Of a stretch of 64,000 bases of DNA, positions 36,429 to 47,216 are shown in pieces. The translations under genes and the position numbers were made by a program. Numbering within the stretch: position 1 is the first letter of the stretch; every line of letters starts with the position of its first letter. The stretch spans positions 1,612,001-1,676,000 of the forward strand of contig NC_079875.1 in the NCBI RefSeq assembly GCF_029227915.1. Reading direction: 5' to 3'. This stretch comes from Hydractinia symbiolongicarpus. Lineage: Eukaryota > Cnidaria > Hydrozoa > Anthoathecata > Hydractiniidae. The notes under the pieces are model-generated. The model was not told where the DNA came from, ran no database searches, and saw nothing but the letters and a program-made list of their open reading frames with translations.

Positions 36429-38698
36429 TCATGCGTTTTATTGGTGAAAAAATAATTTAAAAAATCGTTCGGGAAATGAGTTTACTCACAGGGTACTTTC
36501 TTTGAATACATTCGACTATACGGGCCAAGCCCGGGATTTACGGGAAATCGCGGGTTTTCGTTTGCCGGCGATTAAACTTCTTTCATTAAGCGTCTCATCA
36601 AAAATGAAAAAATTTTTGAAAACTACAAGTCTCATGCGTTTTAGTGGTGAAAAAAAAATTAAAAAATCGTTCGGGAAATGAGTTTACTCCCTGGGTACTT
36701 TCTTTGTATACATTCGACTATACGGGCCAAGCCCGGGATTTACGGGAAATCGAGGGATTTCGTTTGCCGGCGATTAAACCTCTTTCATTAAGCGTCTCAT
36801 CAAAAATAAAAACATTTTTGAAAACTACAAGTCTCATGCGTTTTAGTGGTGAAAAAATAATTTAAAAAATCGTTCGGAAAATGAGTTTACTCCCTGGGTA
36901 CTTTCTTTATATACTTTTGACTATACGGGCCGAGTACGGGATTTACGGGAAATCGCAGGTTATCTTTTGCCGGCGATTAAACTTCTTTTATTCAGCGTCT
37001 CATCAAAAAGGAAAACATTTTTGAAAACTACAAGTCTCATGCGTTTTAGTGGTGAAAAAATAATTTAAAAAATCGTTCGGGAAATGAGTTTACACCCTGG
37101 GTACTTTCTTTGTATACTTTTGACTATACGGACCGAGTCCGGGATTTACGGGAAATCGCAGGTTTTCGTTTGCCGGCGATTAAACTTCTTTTATTCAGCG
37201 TCTCATCAAAAATGATAACATTTTTGAAAACTACAAGTCTCATACGTTTTAGTGGTGAAAAAATAATTTAAAAATTCGTTCGGGAAATGAGTTTACTCAC
37301 TGGGTACTTTCCTTGTATACTTTTAACTATACGGGCCGAGTCCGGGATTTACGGGAAATCGCGGGTTTTCGTTTGCCGGCGATTAAACTTCTTTTATTCA
37401 GCGTCTCATCAAAAATGAAAACATTTTTAAAAACTACAAGTCTCATGGGCTTTAGTGGTGAAATAATAATTTAAAAAATCGTTTGGGAAATGAGTTTACT
37501 CCCTGGGTACTTTCTTTGTATACTTTTGACTATACGGGCCGATTCCAGGATTTACGGGAAATCGCAGGTTTTCGTTTGCCGGCGATTAAACTTCTTTTAT
37601 TCAGCGTCTCATCAAAAATGAAAACATTTTTAAAAACTACAAGTTTCATGCGTTTTAGTGGTGAAAAAGTAATTTAAAAAATCGTTCGGGAAATGAGTTT
37701 ACTCCCTGGGTACTTTCTTTGTATACTTTTGACTATACGGGCCGAGTCCGGGATTTACGGGAAATCGCACGTTTTCGTTTGCCGGCGATTAAACTGCTTT
37801 TATTCAGCGTCTCATCAAAAATGAAAACATTTTTGAAAACTACAAGTCTCATGCGTTCCAGTGGTGAAAAAATAATTTAAAAAATCGTTCGGAAAATGAG
37901 TTTACTGCCTGGGTACTTTCTTTGTATACTTTTGACTATACGGGCCAAGCCGGGATTTACGGGAAATCGCGGGTTTTCGTTTGCCGGCGATTAAACTTTA
38001 TTTATTCAGCGTTTCATCAAAAATGAAAATTTTTTTAAAAACTACAAGTCTTATGCGATTTAGTGGTGAAAAAATAATTTAAAAAATCGTTCTGGAAATG
38101 AGTTTACTCACAGGGTACTTTCTTTGTATACATTCGACTATACGGGCCAAGCCCGGGATTTACGGGAAATCGCGGGTTTTCGTTTTCCGGCGATTACACC
38201 TCTTTCATTAAGCGTCTCATCAAAAATGAAAACATTTTTGAAAACTACAAGTCTCATGCGTTTTAGTGGTGAAAAAAAAATTTAAAAAATCGTTCGGGAA
38301 ATAAGTTTACTCCCTGGGTACTTTCTTTGTATACATTCGACTATACGGGCCAAGCCCGGGATTTACGGGAAAACGCGGGATTTCGTTTGCCGGCGATTAA
38401 ACCTCTTTCATTAAGCGTCTCATCAAAAATGAAAACATTTTTGAAAACTACAAGTGTCATGCGTTTAGTGGTGAAATAATAATTTAAAAATTCGTTAGGG
38501 AAATGAGTTTACTGACTGGGTACTTTCCTTGTATACTTTTGACTATACGGGCCGAGGCCGGGATTTACGGGAAATTGCGGGTTTTCGTTTGCCGGCGATT
38601 AAACTTCTTTTATTCAGCGTCTCATCAAAAATGAAAACATTTTTAAAAACTACAAGTCTCTTGGGCTTTAGTGGTGAAATAATAATTTAAAAAATCGT
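36429..38698. repeat. Transitional monomers, no local HOR
   Basis: About eleven monomers of mixed subtype. The string from the A monomer at 37483 through CTGCTTTT, GTTTCATC plus GCGATTTAG, CACAGGG, a B-like monomer and GAGGCCGGG parallels 26939-28154, about 52 monomers upstream. It is diverged from that segment. Private variants include CTTTATATACTTT near 36905, GGTTATCTTTTGCC near 36960 and GCGTTCCAGTGG near 37853. Confidence 0.75.
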
Positions 38699-40915
38699 TT
38701 GGGAAATGAGTTTACTCTCTGGGTACTTTCTTTGTATACTTTTGACTATACGGGCCGAGTCTGGGATTTACGGGAAATTGCAGGTTTTCGTTTGCCGGCG
38801 ATTAAACTTCTTTTATTCAGCGTCTCATCAAAAATGAAAAAATTTTTGAAAACTACAAGTCTCATACGTTTTAGTGGTGAAAAAATAACTTAAAAATTTG
38901 TTCGGGAAATGAGTTTACTCACTGGGTACTTTCCTTGTATACTTTTAACTATACGGGCCGAGTCCGGGATTTACGGGAAATCGCGGGTTTTCGTTTGCCG
39001 GCGATTAAACGTCTTTTATTCAGCGTCTCATCAAAAATGAAAACATTTTTAAAAACTACAAGTCTCATGCGTTTTAGTGGTGAAAAAGTAATTTAAAAAA
39101 TCGTTCGGGAAATGAGTTTACTCCCTGGGTACTTTCATTGTATACATTCGACTATACGGGCCAAGCCCCGGATTTACGGGAAAACGCGGGATTTCGTTTG
39201 CCGGCGATTAAACCTCTTTCATTAAGCGTCTCATCAAAAATGAAAACATTTTTGAAAACTACAAGTCTCATGCGTTTTAGTGGTGAAAAAATAATTTAAA
39301 AAATCGTTCGGGAAATGAGTTTACTCCCTGGGTACTTTCTTTGTATACTTTTGACTATACGGGCCGAGTCCGGGATTTACGGAAAATCGCGGATTTTCGT
39401 TTGCCGGCGATTAAACTTCTTTTATTCAGCGTCCCATCAAATATGAAAATATTTTTGAAAACTACAAGTGTCATGCGTTTAGTGGTAAAAAAATAATATA
39501 AAAAATCGTTCGGGAAATGAGTTTACTCCCTGGGTACTTTCTTTGTGTACTTTTGACTATACGGGTCGAGTCCGGGGTTTACGGGAAATGGCGGGTTTTC
39601 GTTTGCCGGCGATTAAACTTCTTTCATTAACCGTCCCATCAAAAATGAAAACATTTTTGAAAACTACAAGTCTCATGCGTTTTAGTGGTGAAAAGATAAT
39701 TTAAAAAATCGTTTTGGAGATGAGTTTACTCACAGGGTACTTTCTTTGTATACATTCGACTATACGGGCCAAGCCCGGGATTTACGGGAAATCGCAGGTT
39801 TTCGTTTGCCGGCGATTAAACTTCTTTCATTAACCGTCTCATCAAAAATGAAAACATTTGTGAAAACTACAAGTCTCATGCGTTTTAGTGGTGAAAAAAG
39901 AAATTAAAAAATCGTTCAGGAAATGAGTTTACTCCCTGAGTACTTTCTTTGTAAACTTTGGACTATACGGGCCGAGTCCGGGATTTACGGGAAATCGCGG
40001 ATTTTCGTTTGAGGGCGATTAAACTTCTTTTATTCAGCGTCTCATCAAAAATGAAAACATTTTTGAAAACTACAAGTCTCATGCGTTGTAGTGGTGAAAA
40101 AATAATTTAAAAAATCGTTCGGAAAATGAGTTTACTCCCTGGGTACTTTCTTTGTATACTTTTGACTATACGGGCCGAGTCCGGGATTTACGGGAAATCG
40201 CGGGTTTTCGTTTGCCGGCGATTAAACGTCTTTTATTCAGCGTCTCATCAAAAATGAAAACATTTTTAAAAACTACAAGTCTTATGGGCTTTAGTGGTGA
40301 AATAATAATTTAAAAAATCGTTTGGGAAACGAGTTTACTCCCTGGGTGCTTTCTTTGTATACTTTTGACTATACGGGCCGAGTCCAGGATTTACGGGAAA
40401 TCGCAGGCGATTAAACTTCTTTTATTCAGCGTCTCATCAAAAATGAAAACATTTTTAAAAACTACAAGTCTCTTGGGCTTTAGTGGTGAAATAATAATTT
40501 AAAAAATCGTTTGGGAAATGAGTTTACTCTCTGGGTACTTTCTTTGTATACTTTTGACTATACGGGCCGAGTCTGGGATTTACGGGAAATTGCAGGTTTT
40601 CGTTTGCCGGCGATTAAACTTCTTTTATTCAGCGTCCATCAAAAATGAAAAATTTTTTAAAAACTACAAGTCTCATACGTTTTAGTGGTGAAAAAATAAT
40701 TTAAAAATTTGTTCGGGAAATGAGTTTACTCACTGGGTACTTTCCTTGTATACTTTTAACTATACGGGCCGAGTCCGGGATTTACGGGAAATCGCGGGTT
40801 TTCGTTTGCCGGCGATTAAACGTCTTTTATTCAGCGTCTCATCAAAAATGAAAACATTTTTAAAAACTACAAGTCTCATGGGCTTTAGTGGTGAAATAAT
40901 AATTTAAAAAATCGT
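38699..40915. repeat. Left flank of the 7-monomer HOR, including a 14-bp-deleted monomer
   Basis: Starts with the CTCTCTGGG monomer and an F monomer, then B-C-G-D-E (39.1-40.1 kb), the same order and private variants (CATTGTATAC, GTGTAC, AAGAAATT, TTGTAAACTTTGG) as the full 7-monomer units to the right. It then departs: a CGTCTTTT monomer, an A monomer with GGGAAACGAG and a 14-bp internal deletion, a CTCTTGGGC/CTCTCTGGG monomer and another F. It reads as an incomplete HOR copy with an inserted string. Confidence 0.8.
40397..40412. repeat. Monomer with 14-bp internal deletion (site 1)
   Basis: The monomer reads GAAATCGCAGGCGATTAAAC where undeleted A monomers read GCAGG, then TTTTCGTTTGCCGG, then CGATT. 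Removing the 14-bp piece leaves GG at the join, and GG also ends the missing piece. This is a short direct repeat consistent with replication slippage or end joining. The loss removes the GCCGGC palindrome. Confidence 0.9.
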
Positions 40916-42335
40916 TTGGGAAATGAGTTTACTCCCTGGGTGCTTTCTTTGTATACTTTTGACTATACGGGCCAAGTCCAGGATTTACGGGAAATCGCAG
41001 GTTTTCGTTTGCCGGCGATTAAACTTCTTTTATTCAGCGTCTCATCAAAAATGAAAACATTTTTAAAAACTACAAGTCTCATGCGTTTTAGTGGTGAAAA
41101 AGTAATTTAAAAAATCGTTCGGGAAATGAGTTTACTCCCTGGGTACTTTCATTGTATACATTCGACTATACGGGCCAAGCCCCGGATTTACGGGAAAACG
41201 CTGGATTTCGTTTGCCGGCGATTAAACCTCTTTGATTAAGCGTCTCATCAAAAATGAAAACATTTTTGAAAACTACAAGTCTCATGCGTTTTAGTGGTGA
41301 AAAAATATTTTAAAAAATCGTTCGGGAAATGAGTTTACTCCCTGGGTACTTTCTTTGTATACTTTTGACTATACGGGCCGAGTCCGGGATTTACGGAAAA
41401 TCGCGGATTTTCGTTTGCCGGCGATTAAACTTCTTTTATTCAGCGTCCCATCAAATATGAAAATATTTTTGAAAACTACAAGTGTCATGCGTTTAGTGGT
41501 AAAAAAATAATATAAAAAATCGTTCGGGAAATGAGTTTACTCCCTGGGTACTTTCTTTGTGTACTTTTGACTATACGGGTCGAGTCCGGGGTTTACGGGA
41601 AATGGCGGGTTTTCGTTTGCCGGCGATTAAACTTCTTTCATTAACCGTCCCATCAAAAATGAAAACATTTTTGAAAACTACAAGTCTCATGCGTTTTAGT
41701 GGTGAAAAGATAATTTAAAAAATCGTTTTGGAAATGAGTTTACTCACAGGGTACTTTCTTTGTATACATTCGACTATACGGGCCAAGCCCGGGATTTACG
41801 GGAAATCGCAGGTTTTCGTTTGCCGGTGATTAAACTTCTTTCATTAACCGTCTCATCAAAAATGAAAACATTTGTGAAAACTACAAGTCTCATGCGTTTT
41901 AGTGGTGAAAAAAGAAATTAAAAAATCGTTCAGGAAATGAGTTTACTCCCTGAGTACTTTCTTTGTAAACTTTGGACTATACGGGCCGAGTCCGGGATTT
42001 ACGGGAAATCGCGGATTTTCGTTTGAGGGCGATTAAACTTCTTTTATTCAGCGTCTCATCAAAAATGAAAACATTTTTGAAAACTACAAGTCTCATACGT
42101 TTTAGTGGTGAAAAAATAATTTAAAAATTTGTTCGGGAAATGAGTTTACTCACTGGGTACTTTCCTTGTATACTTTTAACTATACGGGCCGAGTCCGGGA
42201 TTTACGGGAAATCGCGGGTTTTCGTTTGCCGGCGATTAAACGTCTTTTATTCAGCGTCTCATCAAAAATGAAAACATTTTTAAAAACTACAAGTCTCATG
42301 GGCTTTAGTGGTGAAATAATAATTTAAAAAATCGT
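40916..42335. repeat. 7-monomer HOR (A-B-C-G-D-E-F), unit 1, 1420 bp
   Basis: Order by landmark: A (CCAGG, GCAGG, AAAGTAA), B (CATTGTATACATTCG, CCCCGG, AAAACGC), C (CAAATATGAAAATATT, GTGTCATGCG, 202 bp), G (GTGTACTTTT, GGGTCGAGTCC, AATGGCGGG), D (CACAGGG, CCAAGCCC, TTTGTGAAAAC, AAAAGAAATT), E (CCTGAGTAC, GTAAACTTTGG, TTTGAGGGCG) and F (TTTCCTTG, TTTTAACTATAC, CGTCTTTT, GGGCTTTAG). By eye about seven single-base differences separate it from unit 2, about 99.5% identity. Confidence 0.92.
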
Positions 42336-43755
42336 TTGGGAAATGAGTTTACTCCCTGGGTGCTTTCTTTGTATACTTTTGACTATACGGGCCGAGTCCA
42401 GGATTTACGGAAAATCGCAGGTTTTCGTTTGCCGGCGATTAAACTTCTTTTATTCAGCGTCTCATCAAAAATGAAAACATTTTTAAAAACTACAAGTCTC
42501 ATGCGTTTTAGTGGTGAAAAAGTAATTTAAAAAATCGTTCGGGAAATGAGTTTACTCCCTGGGTACTTTCATTGTATACATTCGACTATACGGGCCAAGC
42601 CCCGGATTTACGGGAAAACGCGGGATTTCGTTTGCCGGCGATTAAACCTCTTTCATTAAGCGTCTCATCAAAAATGAAAACATTTTTGAAAACTACAAGT
42701 CTCATGCGTTTTAGTGGTGAAAAAATAATTTAAAAAATCGTTCGGGAAATGAGTTTACTCCCTGGGTACTTTCTTTGTATACTTTTGACTATACGGGCCG
42801 AGTCCGGGATTTACGGAAAATCGCGGATTTTCGTTTGCCGGCGATTAAACTTCTTTTATTCAGCGTCGCATCAAATATGAAAATATTTTTGAAAACTACA
42901 AGTGTCATGCGTTTAGTGGTAAAAAAATAATATAAAAAATCGTTCGGGAAATGAGTTTACTCCCTGGGTACTTTCTTTGTGTACTTTTGACTATACGGGT
43001 CGAGTCCGGGGTTTACGGGAAATGGCGGGTTTTCGTTTGCCGGCGATTAAACTTCTTTCATTAACCGTCCCATCAAAAATGAAAACATTTTTGAAAACTA
43101 CAAGTCTCATGCGTTTTAGTGGTGAAAAGATAATTTAAAAAATCGTTTTGGAAATGAGTTTACTCACAGGGTACTTTCTTTGTATACATTCGACTATACG
43201 GGCCAAGCCCGGGATTTACGGGAAATCGCAGGTTTTCGTTTGCCGGCGATTAAACTTCTTTCATTAACCGTCTCATCAAAAATGAAAACATTTGTGAAAA
43301 CTACAAGTCTCATGCGTTTTAGTGGTGAAAAAAGAAATTAAAAAATCGTTCAGGAAATGAGTTTACTCCCTGAGTACTTTCTTTGTAAACTTTGGACTAT
43401 ACGGGCCGAGTCCGGGATTTACGGGAAATCGCGGATTTTCGTTTGAGGGCGATTAAACTTCTTTTATTCAGCGTCTCATCAAAAATGAAAACATTTTTGA
43501 AAACTACAAGTCTCATACGTTTTAGTGGTGAAAAAATAATTTAAAAATTTGTTCGGGAAATGAGTTTACTCACTGGGTACTTTCCTTGTATACTTTTAAC
43601 TATACGGGCCGAGTCCGGGATTTACGGGAAATCGCGGGTTTTCGTTTGCCGGCGATTAAACGTCTTTTATTCAGCGTCTCATCAAAAATGAAAACATTTT
43701 TAAAAACTACAAGTTTCATGGGCTTTAGTGGTGAAATAATAATTTAAAAAATCGT
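42336..43755. repeat. 7-monomer HOR, unit 2, 1420 bp
   Basis: All seven subtypes occur in the same order and length as unit 1. Private changes include CGTCGCATC in the C monomer near 42865, ACGGAAAATCGCAGG in the A monomer near 42408 and AAGTTTCATGGG in the F monomer near 43714. Adjacent monomers inside the unit differ from each other far more than this unit differs from its neighbours, which defines a true HOR. Confidence 0.92.
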
Positions 43756-45175
43756 TTGGGAAATGAGTTTACTCCCTGGGTGCTCTCTTTGTATACTTTT
43801 GACTATACGGGCCGAGTCCAGGATTTACGGGAAATCGCAGGTTTTCGTTTGCCGGCGATTAAACTTCTTTTATTCAGCGTCTCATCAAAAATGAAAACAT
43901 TTTTAAAAACTACAAGTCTCATGCGTTTTAGTGGTGAAAAAGTAATTTAAAAAATCGTTCGGGAAATGAGTTTACTCCCTGGGTACTTTCATTGTATACA
44001 TTCGACTATACGGGCCAAGCCCCGGATTTACGGGAAAACGCGGGATTTCGTTTGCCGGCGATTAAACCTCTTTCATTAAGCGTCTCATCAAAAATGAAAA
44101 CATTTTTGAAAACTACAAGTCTCATGCGTTTTAGTGGTGAAAAAATAATTTAAAAAATCGTTCGGGAAATGAGTTTACTCCCTGGGTACTTTCTTTGTAT
44201 ACTTTTGACTATACGGGCCGAGTCCGGGATTTACGGAAAATCGCGGATTTTCGTTTGCCGGCGATTAAACTTCTTTTATTCAGCGTCCCATCAAATATGA
44301 AAATATTTTTGAAAACTACAAGTGTCATGCGTTTAGTGGTAAAAAAATAATATAAAAAATCGTTCGGGAAATGAGTTTACTCCCTGGGTACTTTCTTTGT
44401 GTACTTTTGACTATACGGGTCGAGTCCGGGGTTTACGGGAAATGGCGGGTTTTCGTTTGCCGGCGATTAAACTTCTTTCATTAACCGTCCCATCAAAAAT
44501 GAAAACATTTTTGAAAACTACAAGTCTCATGCGTTTCAGTGGTGAAAAGATAATTTAAAAAATCGTTTTGGAAATGAGTTTACTCACAGGGTACTTTCTT
44601 TGTATACATTCGACTATACGGGCCAAGCCCGGGATTTACGGGAAATCGCAGGTTTTCGTTTGCCGGCGATTAAACTTCTTTCATTAACCGTCTCATCAAA
44701 AATGAAAACATTTGTGAAAACTACAAGTCTCATGCGTTTTAGTGGTGAAAAAAGAAATTAAAAAATCGTTCAGGAAATGAGTTTACTCCCTGAGTACTTT
44801 CTTTGTAAACTTTGGACTATACGGGCCGAGTCCGGGATTTACGGGAAATCGCGGATTTTCGTTTGAGGGCGATTAAACTTCTTTTATTCAGCGTCTCATC
44901 AAAAATAAAAACATTTTTGAAAACTACAAGTCTCATGCGTTGTAGTGGTGAAAAAATAATTTAAAAAATCGTTCGGAAAATGAGTTTACTCCCTGGGTAC
45001 TTTCTTTGTATACTTTTGACTATACGGGCCGAGTCCGGGATTTACGGGAAATCGCGGGTTTTCGTTTGCCGGCGATTAAACGTCTTTTATTCAGCGTCTC
45101 ATCAAAAATGAAAACATTTTTAAAAACTACAAGTCTCATGGGCTTTAGTGGTGAAATAATAATTTAAAAAATCGT
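43756..45175. repeat. 7-monomer HOR, unit 3, last monomer replaced
   Basis: A, B, C, G, D and E repeat unit 2 nearly exactly, with GTGCTCTC in A near 43789 and GCGTTTCAGTGG in G near 44532. E ends in GCGTTGTAG in place of CATACG. The seventh monomer is a CGTCTTTT monomer with CCGAGTCCGGG instead of the F type with TTTCCTTG. The same replacement followed by a deleted A monomer is seen 4854 bp upstream, so the two sites share a history. Confidence 0.88.
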
Positions 45176-45250
45176 TTGGGAAACGAGTTTACTCCCTGGG
45201 TGCTTTCTTTGTATACTTTTGACTATACGGGCCGAGTCCAGGATTTACGG

Positions 45251-45266
45251 GAAATCGCAGGCGATT
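45251..45266. repeat. Monomer with the same 14-bp deletion (site 2)
   Basis: Identical deletion junction to the one 4854 bp upstream, in an A monomer that also shares the GGGAAACGAG variant just before it. Because breakpoint and neighbouring private change both match, copying of one event is far likelier than two independent deletions. The next monomer differs (B with TAATTTCTTTG here, CTCTCTGGG type at site 1), so the shared segment is only about two monomers long. Confidence 0.9.
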
Positions 45267-45566
45267 AAACTTCTTTTATTCAGCGTCTCATCAAAAATGA
45301 AAACATTTTTAAAAACTACAAGTCTCATGCGTTTTAGTGGTGAAAAAGTAATTTAAAAAATCGTTCGGGAAATGAGTTTACTCCCTGGGTAATTTCTTTG
45401 TATACATTCGACTATACGGGTCAAGCCCCGGATTTACGGGAAAACGCGGGATTTCGTTTGCCGGCGATTAAACCTCTTTCATTAAGCGTCTTATCAAAAA
45501 TGAAAACATTTTTGAAAAGTACAAGTCCCATGCGTTTTAGTGGTGAAAAGATAATTTAAAAAATCG

Positions 45567-46377
45567 TTCGGGAAATGAGTTTACTCCCTGGGTACTTTCT
45601 TTGTATACTTTTGACTATACGGGCCGAGTCCAGGATTTACGGAAAATCGCGGATTTTCGTCTGCCGGCGATTAAACTTCTTTTATTCAGCGTCCCATCAA
45701 ATATGAAAATATTTTTGAAAACTACAAGTGTCATGCGTTTAGTGGTAAAAAAATAATATAAAAAATCGTTCGGGAAATGAGTTTACTCCCTGGGTACTTT
45801 CTTTGTGTACTTTTGACTATACGGGTCGAGTCCGGGGTTTACGGGAAATGGCGGGTTTTCGTTTGCCGGCGATTAAACTTCTTTCATTAACCGTCTCATC
45901 AAAAATGAAAACATTTTTGAAAACTACAAGTCTCATGCGTTTTAGTGGTGAAAAGATAATTTAAAAAATCGTTTTGGAAATGAGTTTACTCACATGGTAC
46001 TTTCTTTGTATACATTCGACTATACGGGCCAAGCCCGGGATTTACGGGAAATCGCAGGTTTTCGTTTGCCGGCGATTAAACTTCTTTCATTAACCGTCTC
46101 ATCAAAAATGAAAACATTTGTGAAAACTACAAGTCTCATGCGTTTTAGTGGTGAAAAAAAAAATTAAAAAATCGTTCAGGAAATGAGTTTACTCCCGGGG
46201 TACTTTCTTTGTATACTTTGGACTATACGGGCCGAGTCCGGGATTTACGGGAAATCGCGGATTTTCGTTTGAGGGCGATTAAACTTCTTTTATTCAGCGT
46301 CTCATCAAAAATGAAAACATTTTTGAAAACTACAAGTCTCATGCGTTGTAGTGGTGAAAAAATAATTTAAAAAATCG
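45567..46377. repeat. 4-monomer C-G-D-E duplication, copy 1 (811 bp)
   Basis: C (202 bp), G, D and E add to 811 bp. D carries CTCACATGG (45991), a variant I saw in no other part of the array except the derived copies. The C monomer has GTCTGCCGG and CCAGG changes not inherited by copy 2, and E has ACTCCCGGGG near 46192. Confidence 0.9.
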
Positions 46378-47188
46378 TTCGGGAAATGAGTTTACTCCCT
46401 GGGTACTTTCTTTGTATACTTTTGACTATACGGGCCGAGTCCGGGATTTACGGAAAATCGCGGATTTTCGTTTGCCGGCGATTAAACTTCTTTTATTCAG
46501 CGTCCCATCAAATATGAAAATATTTTTGAAAACTACAAGTGTCATGCGTTTAGTGGTAAAAAAATAATATAAAAAATCGTTCGGGAAATGAGTTTACTCC
46601 CTGGGTACTTTCTTTGTGTACTTTTGACTATACGGGTCGAGTCCGGGGTTTACGGGAAATGGCGGGTTTTCGTTTGCCGGCGATTAAACTTCTTTCATTA
46701 ACCGTCTCATCAAAAATGAAAACATTTTTGAAAACTACAAGTCTCATGCGTTTTAGTGGTGAAAAGATAATTTAAAAAATCGTTTTGGAAATGAGTTTAC
46801 TCACATGGTACTTTCTTTGTATACATTCGACTATACGGGCCAAGCCCGGGATTTACGGGAAATCGCAGGTTTTCGTTTGCCGGCGATTAAACTTCTTTCA
46901 TTAACCGTCTCATCAAAAATGAAAACATTTGTGAAAACTACAAGTCTCATGCGTTTTAGTGGTGAAAAAAAAAATTAAAAAATCGTTCAGGAAATGAGTT
47001 TACTCCCTGGGTACTTTCTTTGTATACTTTGGACTATACGGGCCGAGTCCGGGATTTACGGGAAATCGCGGATTTTCGTTTGAGGGCGATTAAACTTCTT
47101 TTATTCAGCGTCTCATCAAAAATGAAAACATTTTTGAAAACTACAAGTCTCATGCGTTGTAGTGGTGAAAAAATAATTTAAAAAATCG
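46378..47188. repeat. 4-monomer C-G-D-E duplication, copy 2 (811 bp)
   Basis: Repeats copy 1 at exactly +811 bp, again with CTCACATGG (46802). Its D and E monomers are also found at 49.62-50.03 kb, a further +2840 bp, so this pair was later swept into the 14-monomer HOR. The order of events is therefore 4-monomer duplication first, 14-monomer amplification after. Confidence 0.88.
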
Positions 47189-47216
47189 TTCGGAAAATGA
47201 GTTTACTCCCTGGGTA

